64,000 nucleotides of DNA from JBBQWT01 sp038210375 (GTDB taxonomy: Bacteria > Acidobacteriota > Terriglobia > Terriglobales > Acidobacteriaceae): positions 39,215 to 103,214 of the forward strand of contig JBBQWT010000011.1 in NCBI GenBank assembly GCA_038210375.1, in the 5' to 3' direction. Position numbers and translations under genes: made by a program. Positions 17,974 through 26,907 of this stretch are shown here, piece after piece. Under the pieces are notes generated by a model. It saw only the letters and a program-made list of their open reading frames with translations, did not search any database and was not told the origin of the DNA. The first letter of the stretch is position 1. The number at the start of each line of letters is the position of its first letter.

Positions 17974-18034
17974 GCGCTTATTCTAATCCGCGCCCTCGCG
18001 GCGGCGTTTTCCCGGCGGCGTAGAATCAAGGTTC

Positions 18035-18550
18035 ATGCAAGATCCCATGCCCAACCTGCTGCGCAAGGACCCGCACCGGTCCTGGCTGGCAATGTGCGGC
18101 GGCGGAGTGGTGGTGCTGCTGATCCTCGGCGCGCTGGCGTTGGTTGGCCGCGGGGGCCCTACTTATTCCAATCCTGATACCCCATTGCCGCTCGACCCGT
18201 ATGCGCCGCACCTGGCGCTGACTGACCGGAAATTATCGAGTGCGTTGAATTTCGCGGGAGAGTCGGTCACGTATGTTGACGGCAGCGTTACCAATTCGGG
18301 AGACCAGACCGTGATCAATGCGATGGTCGAAGTGGTGTTCAAGAGCGCCGCGGGAGAGATCGCGCAGATCGAACGCGAGCCTCTGCAGGTGATCCAGTCG
18401 CGGAACCCATACGTGAGTACAGTCCTGCTCAATGCCGCGCCCCTGGCGGCCGGCAAGTCCAGCGACTTTCGCTTCGCGTTTGGCCGGATCAGCCGGGTCT
18501 GGGACGGCAAGTACCCTGAATTGCGCGTCATTTCCACCAGTTTGCAATAA
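18035..18550 (+). CDS. Membrane-anchored protein, DUF2393-like
   Basis: 171 residues. One transmembrane helix near residues 18-38 (LAMCGGGVVVLLILGALALV) is followed by an extracytoplasmic beta-sandwich-like domain (LALTDRKLSSALNFAGESVTYVDGSV, then VINAMVEVVFKSAAGEIAQ). The pattern fits the DUF2393/FxLYD-like domains that Acidobacteria carry, but no function is known. ATG 18035 is used; ATG 18047 is an alternative. It precedes the deoxynucleoside kinase by about 120 bases on the same strand. Confidence 0.7.
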   Translation: MQDPMPNLLRKDPHRSWLAMCGGGVVVLLILGALALVGRGGPTYSNPDTPLPLDPYAPHLALTDRKLSSALNFAGESVTYVDGSVTNSGDQTVINAMVEVVFKSAAGEIAQIEREPLQVIQSRNPYVSTVLLNAAPLAAGKSSDFRFAFGRISRVWDGKYPELRVISTSLQ

Positions 18551-18671
18551 TCATCCCCAGCAGTTTTTTGCGCGCCGGTGATCTCGAATGTTTACTAATC
18601 GCGCAATTGTATGCGGGCGCGATGCGGGATATCCTGCATCGTCTCCACTGTGAACGTTCATACCGCACTCT

Positions 18672-19334
18672 ATGGCTAATCTTTTTGAGGCACCACGATA
18701 TATCGCGCTGGAAGGACCCATCCGCGTGGGCAAGAGCACGCTCTCCCAGATCGTTGCGGAAAAACTTCGCGCGCAGCGCATCACCGAGCCCGAAAACAAT
18801 CCTTTTTTGCAGACCTTTTACCGGGGCGAGCCGGGCTCGGCCTTCCAGGCCCAGCTATGGTTTTTGTTCGAGCGCTACGAGCAGCTGCGGGCGCTCGATC
18901 ACCGGGAAAATTCGCACAAGCTGATCGTGGCCGACTACATTTTTGAAAAAGATAAATTGTTCGCATGCATCAACCTCAACGACGCCGAGCTGGAGCTTTA
19001 TAACCGTTATTACGAAATGTTTCGCAGCAGCCTGCGCGCCCCCGATCTGGTGATTTACCTGCAGGCGTCGCCCGAGGTATTGAAGAAGCGGCTGCGCAAG
19101 AAAAACGCTCCCGGAGAAACCTCGGTCAGCGATGACTACATTGAAGAGGTCGCCAAAGCCTACGAGCATTTCTTTTTTCACTACACGGCGTCAGACCTGC
19201 TGGTGGTGAACACCAATGAGATCGATTTCGTGGCGCGCAATGAAGACTTGCAGGAATTGCTGAGGCGGGTGAGCGAGCCTATCAAGGGGACCCAGTATTT
19301 CCTGCCTTTGGGTTCCGAGCCGGCGAGCTTGTAA
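18672..19334 (+). CDS. Deoxynucleoside kinase (dNK/dGK-dAK family)
   Basis: 220 residues. Phosphorylates deoxynucleosides for the dNTP salvage pathway. The P-loop is EGPIRVGKST near residue 15. The substrate-binding region is FQAQLWFLFERYEQL; the DRS-like position reads VADYIFEKDKLFA, a variant also usual in the bacterial branch. The lid segment is LQASPEVLKKRLRKK. Substrate preference cannot be read from sequence. The gene is preceded by the DUF2393-like gene on the same strand. Confidence 0.88.
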   Translation: MANLFEAPRYIALEGPIRVGKSTLSQIVAEKLRAQRITEPENNPFLQTFYRGEPGSAFQAQLWFLFERYEQLRALDHRENSHKLIVADYIFEKDKLFACINLNDAELELYNRYYEMFRSSLRAPDLVIYLQASPEVLKKRLRKKNAPGETSVSDDYIEEVAKAYEHFFFHYTASDLLVVNTNEIDFVARNEDLQELLRRVSEPIKGTQYFLPLGSEPASL

Positions 19335-19458
19335 ATCGCCGCGAAGCAACCGTGGGCAGCCGATAGTATTTCTTGCGATATGCCCGCCTGAAACCCCGTC
19401 AATGGTTGAGCAGGCGTGAGCCGAGCTAAAGTTTGAATACAATTGTGAGGAGCCCTGT

Positions 19459-20058
19459 ATGTCTTCCCCGCGGATACCGCGAATAACTTGTGGGAGGTTA
19501 CTTCTCGCCACCGTCGCGTTGAGCGCGAGTGTAATGGCAGGTCAACAACCGCCAAGTTCCTCTGAATACGAAGCTGCGGATCGCCGAATCGTACGCCAGC
19601 CACCCAATGTTTTTGTTGCTATGCCGTCCAAAGTTCGGGACGAACTTACGCGCCGGCACTGTACGGTCCCGCAAATATGGTCAACTCCTCATCCCCACAA
19701 CGTGATTAAAGGCGAGTTCATCCGCAGCGGGCAAATCGATTGGGCGGTGCTATGCTCCGTGAACCGTCACTCAGCGATCCTCGTGTTTCCCAAGGGCTCA
19801 GGCTCTGGAGTCATTGAAATTGCGCAAGAGCCGGATCGGCAGGCATTGCAGGAAGTGAGCGATAACCGAATCGGCTACTCGCGCCAAATTAGTACCGCCC
19901 GCCCCCACTTTATTCTGGCTCATTGGCTGGCTTACCGCCCGGGCGAGCGCCCACCCTCAATCCATCATGATGGAGTCAATGATGCTTTTGCGGAAAAGGC
20001 GTCTGTCGTCTTCTACTATTCTCGCGGTAAATGGCTGAAGCTACCGGGTGCGGACTAG
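19459..20058 (+). CDS. Exported protein of unknown function
   Basis: 199 residues, family not recognised. An N-terminal signal peptide (CGRLLLATVALSASVMAG) is followed by a soluble domain with two Cys residues (RRHCTVPQ and AVLCSVNRH) that could form a disulfide. An HPHNVIKGEFIRSGQIDWAVL stretch resembles FG-GAP/VCBS-free secreted proteins of unknown role. The ATG at 19459 has a GAGGA ribosome binding site. Codon use is somewhat less GC-rich than its neighbours. It is convergent with the site-2 protease gene. Confidence 0.65.
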   Translation: MSSPRIPRITCGRLLLATVALSASVMAGQQPPSSSEYEAADRRIVRQPPNVFVAMPSKVRDELTRRHCTVPQIWSTPHPHNVIKGEFIRSGQIDWAVLCSVNRHSAILVFPKGSGSGVIEIAQEPDRQALQEVSDNRIGYSRQISTARPHFILAHWLAYRPGERPPSIHHDGVNDAFAEKASVVFYYSRGKWLKLPGAD

Positions 20059-20146
20059 GGGCCTTCGCTGGGGTATGGCCCGCATTTCCCCAAAGGTTGG
20101 AGGTAGGACCCGGGCGGGCGAGCACTGGTGAGCGCTGTGATCAGCT

Positions 20147-21250
20147 TTATTCGAAGCGGCGGCGCAATTTTCTGCTTTCCACCAGCACTCCCATGCTGTG
20201 CATCAGGTTTTGCAGGGTCACGATTCCGACCAGGCGGTCCTGATCGACTACGGGAATAATGGTGAGATTACGCGCGGTAATTTTCTTGAATGCGATGGCC
20301 AGAGATTCCCGCCGCTGGGCCACATCGAAGGCGCGGCTCATGATTCCCTGCACGTAGCCGTTGCCCTCCATCCGCAGCTCCTGAATGATTTTCTGGCGGG
20401 TAATGACACCGACCATATCGCTGCCGCGCACCACGGGAAAATCATCCTGCAGGCTGTGAATGGTTTTGCCCAGTGCATCTTCGAGGGTGTCAGCGGGCGA
20501 GAGGGTGGCAAATTCGGTGAGCATCACATCTTCCATGCACACGCTTTCCACCGCTGACTGAAACATGAGCGAGCGATCTTCAAGCTGGGCGGCGGCCAGC
20601 AGGAAAAAGCCGCTCAGCATCAGCCAGTGATTACGGATGCCCATCAGCATGAATGCAATGGCAATTAAATGACCGATGTTGACGGCGCGCCGCGTGGCCT
20701 TGAGATAATCCATGTTCCGGGCCAGGATGGCGCGCAGCACCCGGCCGCCGTCGGTGGGAAAGGCGGGCAGCAGGTTAAATGTCCCCAGAAAAAGATTGAT
20801 CCAGTACATAGCCTTCAGAAAGTTTCCGGTGGTCAACTGCGAATCGGAAGCAAACCATGCCTGGGGTTGCAAGACCACGGCGAAACTACCGGCGAGGAAC
20901 GCCACCAGGAAGTTCATCAACGGACCGGCCAGGGCGATGCGAATCTCAACGGCCGCCGACGGGCGGCTGCCGGAACCAAATTCAATGGTGCTGATGCCGC
21001 CGATGGGCAGCAATGTGATCGAGAGCAGGCGGCCTCCGTTATAGCGCGCGACCAGTGCGTGGGCGGCTTCGTGCACCACTACAGAAAGCAGAATCAGGCC
21101 GACGAGCAGCACCGTGGGCAGCGCGGAATCGCCGGAAGCGTCGCTGGCGCTGGTCAACAAAAGAAAAAACAGCAGGAAAGCGAACGTGAGATGGATGCGC
21201 ACTTCGGCGCCAAACATCTTGCCTGCGGGAATGGACCAGCTTCTCATCAT
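20147..21250 (-). CDS. Site-2 protease family metalloprotease with tandem CBS domains
   Basis: About 367 residues from the ATG at 21250; an ATG 16 codons upstream at 21298 overlaps a -10-like TATACAAT, so it is less likely. Several membrane helices are visible (IHLTFAFLLFFLLLTS; LPTVLLVGLILLSVVVHEAAHALVA). The zinc site is HEAAH plus the Asp of LPAFPTDGGRVLRAI. Two C-terminal CBS domains (VMLTEFATLSPADTLEDALG; IMSRAFDVAQRRESLAIAF) suggest control by adenine nucleotides. Members cut membrane-embedded regulators such as anti-sigma factors; the substrate is unknown. It lies between an exported protein and rsmD. Confidence 0.88.
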   Translation of the reverse strand: MMRSWSIPAGKMFGAEVRIHLTFAFLLFFLLLTSASDASGDSALPTVLLVGLILLSVVVHEAAHALVARYNGGRLLSITLLPIGGISTIEFGSGSRPSAAVEIRIALAGPLMNFLVAFLAGSFAVVLQPQAWFASDSQLTTGNFLKAMYWINLFLGTFNLLPAFPTDGGRVLRAILARNMDYLKATRRAVNIGHLIAIAFMLMGIRNHWLMLSGFFLLAAAQLEDRSLMFQSAVESVCMEDVMLTEFATLSPADTLEDALGKTIHSLQDDFPVVRGSDMVGVITRQKIIQELRMEGNGYVQGIMSRAFDVAQRRESLAIAFKKITARNLTIIPVVDQDRLVGIVTLQNLMHSMGVLVESRKLRRRFE

Positions 21251-21398
21251 GGGGAGTCGTAACGCCTGGGAGAATGAAGCTTGGGGGGTCTCCCTCATTG
21301 TATACGTTTAAAATTATTGGCAAGATTCTCCCGATTCGACATTTTCATGCGGCAAGCGCGCCTATGGGAAATAAAATTGGCGCGAACTCAATGGTGAG

Positions 21399-21989
21399 AT
21401 GCGCGTCATAGGCGGAACATATCGCAGCCGCAGGTTAATCGCCCCACCCGGGTTGGATACGCGGCCCACCTCCGACCGCCTGCGCGAGACCTTATTCAAT
21501 GTATTGGGCAACGCAGTCGCGGGATCGGTGTGGCTCGACCTTTATGCGGGCTCGGGAGCAATTGGAATCGAAGCGCTCAGCCGGGGGGCGCGGCAGGTTT
21601 ACTTCGTGGAAGCTGTGGAGGCGGCGGTGAAAGTCATCCGCCAGAACCTGCTGACCCTCGACATCACCACCGGCCACGAGCTGGTTTGGGGCGAAGCACT
21701 GCGCGTGATGAGGCACTTCGAATCCGGGAAGGTGGTCTGCCAGTTTTGTTTCGTGGACCCTCCGTATCGCCTGAACAAGGAATACGGAGCAGCGCTTAAC
21801 TATTTGTCGGGGTCGAGCGTGCTGGATGCGGCCAGCATGGTGATTGCGGAACACACCAGGCATTTTGATCCGGGCGAAGTGTTTGGCCGGCTGCGGAGAC
21901 TCCGAAAACTGAAGCAGGGAGATTCGGTGCTGAGTTTTTACCAGCTGGCGGCCGCGGAAGAAAGCGCAGAAGGAACAATCGCCACCTAG
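21399..21989 (+). CDS. rsmD: 16S rRNA (guanine(966)-N2)-methyltransferase
   Basis: 196 residues. Methylates N2 of G966 in 16S rRNA within the 30S subunit. The N-terminal signature is MRVIGGTYRSRRL, followed by PTSDRLRETLFNVLG. The SAM motif is WLDLYAGSGAIGIEALSRGA and the catalytic motif CFVDPPYRL. The usual partner coaD does not follow; instead selD overlaps its 3' end convergently by 4 bases. Confidence 0.93.
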   Translation: MRVIGGTYRSRRLIAPPGLDTRPTSDRLRETLFNVLGNAVAGSVWLDLYAGSGAIGIEALSRGARQVYFVEAVEAAVKVIRQNLLTLDITTGHELVWGEALRVMRHFESGKVVCQFCFVDPPYRLNKEYGAALNYLSGSSVLDAASMVIAEHTRHFDPGEVFGRLRRLRKLKQGDSVLSFYQLAAAEESAEGTIAT

Positions 21990-23080
21990 TGCACGATGAT
22001 GAGCGGCTGCTGCGCGGGTACGACGACGCCGATCATGGCCGCGGGAACTTCGGCGGCGTGGAGCGCGTTCAGCAGGCCGGCAGCGCCGCTGGCGGCGACC
22101 GCGATCAGCAGGCCTCCCGCGGTTTGCGGATCGAATAACAGGGTCTTGATGTCCTCTGAGGCGGCGGCGCCCGCGGCGCCGTCGCTGTACGCCACATCTC
22201 CCTCGGCGAATTCGCGATTGCTTTGCAGCCCCCCGGGGAGCCAGCCGTGGCGAACACAATCGAGCGCCCCGGGCAGCAGCGGAATCCGCGCGGCATCGAT
22301 GCGCAGGCCCACCTTGCTGGCCAGCGCCATTTCGCGGGCGTGCCCGATAAGGCCAAAGCCGGTCACATCAGTGACCGCGTGCACCGCGGAATCGTCGCCG
22401 CACAGAACTTCGGCGGCAGCGCGATTCAGCGTGGTCATGCTGCGCACCCCGGCCGCCACCCAATCGTGCTGGGCCTGGTTGCGCTTGATTGCGGTGGAAA
22501 TTACCCCGGTGCCGAGCGGCTTGGTCAGCAGCAGCACGTCCCCCGGCTGGGCGCCGCCGTTGGTGAAAACATGATCGGGATGGATGGCGCCGGTGACCGC
22601 GTAGCCAAACTTGATTTCAGGGTCGCGAATGCTGTGCCCGCCGATGACGGTGCATTCCGCTTCCATCATCTTGGAAATGCCCCCAGCCAGAATGCGTTCC
22701 AGAATATCGAGATCCCCGCCGTCGGGAAAACAAACCAGCGCCAGCGAGCTCATGGGCTTGCCGCCCATGGCGTATATGTCGCTGAGCGCGTTGCTGGCCG
22801 CGATCTGGCCGAAGGTGAACGGGTCATCGACGATGGGAGTAAAAAAGTCGACGGTCTGCACCAGCGCCAGGTCAGCCGAAATTTTATACACTCCGGCGTC
22901 GTCGGCGTGATCAAAGCCGACCAGCACATTCTCGTCATGTTGCCGGGCTAATTTCCCAAGCACCGCGTCCAGCACCGCCGGACCCAGCTTGGAAGCTCAA
23001 CCCGCGGCTTTCACCATCTCCGTCAGCCGGGTGGTTTTGGGTTTTTCCATAAAAATTGTTCGGCGCGGCAGCGGCGCCAT
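21986..23080 (-). CDS. selD: Selenide, water dikinase containing selenocysteine (in-frame TGA)
   Basis: Makes selenophosphate from ATP and selenide for selenocysteine and selenouridine synthesis. 364 residues if the TGA at 22997-22999 is read as Sec (Sec28). Around the TGA the protein reads MVKAAG-U-ASKLGP, the exact catalytic Cys/Sec position of SelD. Downstream, FVGFDH-type ATP/metal motifs are present (VLVGFDHADDAG, TVDFFTPIVDDPF, GGHSIRDPEIKFG). Start: ATG 23080 has an AGAGG ribosome binding site overlapping the DnaC-like stop; ATG 23050 (MEKPKTTRL) is the alternative and lacks one. Conventional calling from 22975 would lose the active site. A SECIS-like hairpin follows the TGA. It lies 10 bases downstream of the DnaC-like gene and overlaps rsmD by 4 bases, tail to tail. 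Confidence 0.9.
22953..22999 (-). promoter_or_regulatory. Candidate bacterial SECIS hairpin in selD
   Basis: Directly after the TGA, TTCCAAGC (22987-22994) pairs with GCTTGGGAA (22953-22961) with one bulged G, and an inner GTCC/GGAC helix closes a nine-base loop GGCGGTGCT. The loop lies 18-26 bases after the TGA, within the distance usual for bacterial SECIS elements, and it contains the GGT expected to contact SelB. Confidence 0.6.
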
Positions 23081-23089
23081 GCCGCTGCC
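23067..23089 (-). other. Perfect 9-bp hairpin around the selD start
   Basis: GGCAGCGGC (minus strand 23081-23089) pairs with GCCGCTGCC (23067-23075) and places the preferred ATG (23078-23080) in the 5-base loop. The AGAGG ribosome binding site overlaps the 5' arm. Folding could limit initiation of selD; this is inference from geometry. Confidence 0.5.
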
Positions 23090-23090
23090 T

Positions 23091-23867
23091 CTAGGCGTTT
23101 ACGGTCTTGCGAAAATCCTGGCCTTCCATTTCCACGATGCGGCACATCTCATGCAAGCGTGAGCGCATGCGCTCGCCCACGCGATCGCCCAAGGTATCGC
23201 CGCGCGCTGCCTGCGCCGCTCTCTTCTTGTCCCCGGAAAGCTGGCTGACGCTGCCGTCGTCAGAGCCCGCGGGCCCGTTGGGGAAGTTGGTGGTGATGAT
23301 AGTGGTGCGCTTGTCGTTATAGCGGGTGTTCAGGATCAGGCTGACCGCGTCCCACACCCACTCGGTGGGCTTGGCGGCGCCCAACTCGTCGAGCAATAAA
23401 ACTTCGGCGTCGAACACCGGGCGCAGGACTTCAAGCTCCGTCGTCTGCACCGACGGGTTGTAGGAATTCTGGATCTCCTTCAGCAACTCACGGTAGTCGT
23501 AGAACACGCACTGGATTCCCTTGGCCAGGATCAACTGCTTGATGATGCCGATGGAAAGATGGGTCTTGCCGATGCCGGCGGGGCCGATGAATAGAAGTCC
23601 GGTTTCGTCCACGGGATACTTCTCGATAAACCGGTCGGCGATAAAACGCGCCCGCGCCAAGCTGTTTTCCACCTCGCCCTTGAACTCGGTCTGATAGTTG
23701 GAGATCGTGCAATGCTCATATCGCCTGGGGATGCGGGCTTGCGCCAGCAACTGGTCGTAGCGCCGGCAATCGCAGCGCGCCACTCGCGACGCCCGCGACG
23801 AGCTGTCACTCACCGGCTTCCAGCCAGTGTCTTCGCAGATGGGGCAATTGATCTTGGCGGGCTTCAT
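23091..23867 (-). CDS. DnaC/IstB-like ATPase with N-terminal zinc motif
   Basis: 258 residues. The N-terminus carries CPICEDTGW and ARCDCRRYD, a CxxC plus CxC zinc-binding arrangement. The AAA+ core has Walker A FIGPAGIGKTH near residue 95 and Walker B EVLLLDELGA near 158, with the sensor segment TTIITTNFPNG. This is the DnaC-like replicative helicase-loader branch, cellular rather than transposon IstB, since no IstA neighbour exists. It probably loads or remodels DnaB helicase. A stretch rich in Ser/Gly/Asp (GSDDGSVSQLSGDKKR) inserted before the end is unusual. selD follows 10 bases later. Confidence 0.82.
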   Translation of the reverse strand: MKPAKINCPICEDTGWKPVSDSSSRASRVARCDCRRYDQLLAQARIPRRYEHCTISNYQTEFKGEVENSLARARFIADRFIEKYPVDETGLLFIGPAGIGKTHLSIGIIKQLILAKGIQCVFYDYRELLKEIQNSYNPSVQTTELEVLRPVFDAEVLLLDELGAAKPTEWVWDAVSLILNTRYNDKRTTIITTNFPNGPAGSDDGSVSQLSGDKKRAAQAARGDTLGDRVGERMRSRLHEMCRIVEMEGQDFRKTVNA

Positions 23868-23979
23868 TTGGACCCTATTAGATTAGACCAAGATTCCCAT
23901 CCGTGACAGGTCGCGATCGGCCGCTATGCCATAATGGCGGCTGCTTCCTATTGCGTTCCCGAACATCCAATCAAGCACG

Positions 23980-25443
23980 ATGACTCAGCTTCCCGCGGAC
24001 AATAAATCGTTCTTCTTCGATCGTTTTGGCATGACCAAAAACGATCTTGAGCAATACCTCGCGGCCGCGCTTTGCGCCGGAGGCGACTTTGCCGACCTCT
24101 ATTTCGAATACCAGACTTCGACTTCGCTTAGCGTGGATGAATCCCTGGTCAAAGCCGCCAGCCAGGGGATTTCGGCGGGCTGCGGGATCCGCGTGATTTC
24201 CGGAGAGCGCACCGGCTATGCCTATACCGACGATCTGGCGCGTGACAAAATTCTTCGCGCCGCCCGCACCGCCGCACTGATCGCCAGCGGTCCCGCCAAG
24301 CAAACCGTGGCGGGTTTCAAAGAACCCAAGCTGCGCAGCTTGTACCCGGTCGCCTCGAACCTTGATGACGGGGTGGCGGCCAAGCTTGAGCTGATGATGC
24401 GGGCCGATCGCGCCGCCCGCGCTTATGATCCGCGCATCCATCAGGTGCGAGTGGGCTACGGGGACGAGCTTCGCCAGATCATGGTGGTGGCCTCTGACGG
24501 CACCTTGGCCACCGATTCGCAGCCCATGGCGCGCATGAACGTGCTGTGCCTGGCCAAAGATGGCGAGAACAATTCCCGCGGCACATCGGGCGGTGGAGGG
24601 CGCGTGGGCCTTGAGCACTTCATCAACGATGCCACTCCCGAATATTTTGCCGGAGAAGCGGCGCGGCAAGCGATCATCCAACTGGAAGCCCGCGAGGCGC
24701 CCGCCGGAGAGATGGAAGTGGTGCTGGGCCCGGGCTGGCCGGGAATCCTGCTGCATGAAGCCATTGGGCATGGATTGGAAGCGGATTTCAACCGCAAGAA
24801 AACTTCGGCATTTGCCGGCCTGATCAACAAGCGCGTGGCCAGCGACAAATGCACGGTGGTGGATAACGGCGCCATGCCGTCGCGGCGCGGCAGCCTTAAC
24901 GTCGATGATGAGGGTTCGCCCACGCAGAACACCGTGCTCATCGAAAACGGAATTCTGAAGGGTTACATCAGCGACAAGCTTTCGGCGCGCCTGATGGGCA
25001 TAGCCGATACCGGCAACGGACGCCGGGAGAGCTACGAGCATATTCCCATGCCGCGCATGACCAACACTTATATGCTGCCCGGCCAGGACGCTCCGGAGGA
25101 CATTATCAAGTCGGTAAAAAATGGGATTTACGCCGCCAACTTTGGTGGCGGCCAGGTAGACATCACCAACGGCAAGTTCGTCTTCTCCGCGTCGGAGGCC
25201 TACCTGATCGAAGACGGAGTGATCACCGCCCCGCTGCGCAACTGCACGTTGATCGGCAACGGGCCCGACGTGCTTACCCGTGTTTCCATGGTGGGCCACG
25301 ACCTGAAGCTCGACGAAGGCGTGGGGACCTGCGGAAAAGACGGCCAGTCGGTCCCGGTGGGAGTGGGAATTCCCACCATCAAGGTGGACCGGCTCACCGT
25401 GGGCGGCACCGGCGGCGTGGTGGCTTCGGAGCTGATGAAATAG
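23980..25443 (+). CDS. tldD: Zinc metalloprotease TldD
   Basis: 487 residues. With TldE it forms a cytoplasmic protease that removes leader peptides from ribosomal natural products and degrades unfolded peptides. The metal site HEAIGHGLEADF (HExxxH) lies near residue 258; the late Cys of VGTCGKDGQSVPVG is the third ligand. The N-terminal domain (FADLYFEYQTSTSLSVDES) and the signature GGTGG are complete. The gene is divergent from the DnaC-like gene, and tldE follows after 93 bases. Confidence 0.94.
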   Translation: MTQLPADNKSFFFDRFGMTKNDLEQYLAAALCAGGDFADLYFEYQTSTSLSVDESLVKAASQGISAGCGIRVISGERTGYAYTDDLARDKILRAARTAALIASGPAKQTVAGFKEPKLRSLYPVASNLDDGVAAKLELMMRADRAARAYDPRIHQVRVGYGDELRQIMVVASDGTLATDSQPMARMNVLCLAKDGENNSRGTSGGGGRVGLEHFINDATPEYFAGEAARQAIIQLEAREAPAGEMEVVLGPGWPGILLHEAIGHGLEADFNRKKTSAFAGLINKRVASDKCTVVDNGAMPSRRGSLNVDDEGSPTQNTVLIENGILKGYISDKLSARLMGIADTGNGRRESYEHIPMPRMTNTYMLPGQDAPEDIIKSVKNGIYAANFGGGQVDITNGKFVFSASEAYLIEDGVITAPLRNCTLIGNGPDVLTRVSMVGHDLKLDEGVGTCGKDGQSVPVGVGIPTIKVDRLTVGGTGGVVASELMK

Positions 25444-25498
25444 CTGTTCATTTGAAAAACTAATTGTTTTCACCCGCGAAATTAAGTTCGCATCGAAC

Positions 25499-25516
25499 TT
25501 GTTTGATATCAAACAA
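25499..25516. promoter_or_regulatory. Perfect 18-bp palindrome between tldD and tldE
   Basis: TTGTTTGATATCAAACAA is fully self-complementary and sits 20 bases upstream of the tldE start. The region (25444-25516) is markedly AT-rich. It is the right size for a dimeric regulator's operator, or could fold in the mRNA as a short hairpin. There is no T-run, so it is not a terminator. Confidence 0.5.
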
Positions 25517-25536
25517 TTGCGGCCCGGGAATCTGCT

Positions 25537-26907
25537 TTGCCATCCAATGAGCTTTCTAAAATCGATTTGCACGAAATCGCCGCGGACGTAATCGCGCGCG
25601 CCATGGCGGGCGGCGCCTCGGCCGCGGAAGCGGTGGTGCGCGAGGGCACGGAGTTTTCCACGGTGGTTCGCCTGGGCGAGGTTGAGACCCTGAAAGAAGC
25701 GGGCTCGCGGGCGCTGGGAGTGCGCGTCTTTCGCGGGCAGCGCGCAGCCAGCACCTATACCAACGACTTCTCGCGCGAAGGGGTGGAGCGGCTGGTCGAC
25801 GGGGCACTCGAGCTGGCCAAGGTTACGTCGGAAGATCCCACCGCCGGCCTGCCCGAGGCCGCGGAACTGGGCTCGGTTCCCGGCGACCTCCATCTTTATC
25901 ACCAGGATGTTTATTCGCTGCCCCCGGCGGAACGCATCAAGTATGCGCGGCGCACCGAAGCGGCGGCGCTGGCGGCCGACGAGCGCATCAAGAATTCCGA
26001 TGGCGGGTCGTTCGACGCCGGCATAGGCCGCAAACTGCTGGCCAACTCCCTGGGATTCTCCGGGGAATACCAGCGCTCCTCCTGCTCGATCAGCGCGGTG
26101 CCCATCGCCCAGAGCGCCGACGGCGCGATGCAGCGCGACTACTGGTATTCGGTGGCGCGAAGTCTGTCGATGCTGGAATCACCCGAGCATGTGGGCCGGG
26201 TGGCCGCGCAGCGCACCCTGCGCCGGCTCAATGCTCGCAAGATCGCGAGCACGCGTGTCCCCATCGTGCTGGAACAGACCATCGCGGGCTCGCTGCTGGG
26301 CCACATCTTCGAGGCGGTCAACGGCGATGCGGTGTACCGCGGCGCGTCGTTCCTGGCGGGTAAGCTGGGCGAAAAAATTGCCGGGAAAAATATCACGGTG
26401 GTGGACGATGGCATCATGCCCGGCGGTTTCGGCAGCAGCCCGTTTGACGATGAGGGCGTCCCCTGCCGGCGAACCACCGTCATCGAGCGCGGGATGCTGA
26501 AGTCTTACCTGACGAATACCTACACTGCGAAAAAGCTGGGCATGAAGACCACCGGCAACGCCGCGCGCGGGCTGGCGGGAAAACCCGGCATCGGCGCCGG
26601 CAACCTGTTTTTCGCACCCGGCGAGAAATCCGCCGCCGAGATCATTGCCGGGGTCTCCCGCGGCCTGCTGGTGACCGACTTTCTGGGGACCGGGGTGAAC
26701 CTGGTGACCGGGGATTTTTCCCGAGGCGCTTCCGGCATCTGGATCGAGAACGGCGAGCTCACCCATGCGGTCGAAGAAATCACCGTCGCCGGAAACCTGA
26801 AAGAAATGCTGTCAAACATTTCGGAAATTGGAAACGACCTGGAATTCCGCGGCTCGGTGGCCTCGCCGACCCTGCGGCTGGAAGGCATGACCATCGCTGG
26901 GGCGTAG
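25537..26907 (+). CDS. pmbA: TldE/PmbA family subunit of the TldD/E protease
   Basis: 456 residues; lacks the HExxxH of TldD and acts as its partner. The opening (AADVIARAMAGGASAAEAVVREG, then ALGVRVFRGQRAASTYTNDFS) and the central PIVLEQTIAGSLLGHIFEAVNG region, plus NLFFAPGE and GASGIWIENGELTHAVEEIT, identify the family. The only likely start in frame after an upstream stop is TTG 25537; the next ATG is at 25603, inside conserved sequence. It forms a natural pair with tldD. No cognate peptide precursor was seen nearby. Confidence 0.92.
   Translation: MPSNELSKIDLHEIAADVIARAMAGGASAAEAVVREGTEFSTVVRLGEVETLKEAGSRALGVRVFRGQRAASTYTNDFSREGVERLVDGALELAKVTSEDPTAGLPEAAELGSVPGDLHLYHQDVYSLPPAERIKYARRTEAAALAADERIKNSDGGSFDAGIGRKLLANSLGFSGEYQRSSCSISAVPIAQSADGAMQRDYWYSVARSLSMLESPEHVGRVAAQRTLRRLNARKIASTRVPIVLEQTIAGSLLGHIFEAVNGDAVYRGASFLAGKLGEKIAGKNITVVDDGIMPGGFGSSPFDDEGVPCRRTTVIERGMLKSYLTNTYTAKKLGMKTTGNAARGLAGKPGIGAGNLFFAPGEKSAAEIIAGVSRGLLVTDFLGTGVNLVTGDFSRGASGIWIENGELTHAVEEITVAGNLKEMLSNISEIGNDLEFRGSVASPTLRLEGMTIAGA

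Noticed and set aside
23091..23867. IstB of an IS21-type transposon
   Set aside because: The ATPase resembles IstB/DnaC, but there is no IstA, no terminal repeats, and it is coupled with selD; the N-terminal zinc motif fits the cellular loader type.
23971..25902. 643-residue minus-strand open frame
   Set aside because: It is antisense to tldD and part of tldE, whose motifs are complete. The frame is open only because of GC-rich third positions and has no family features.
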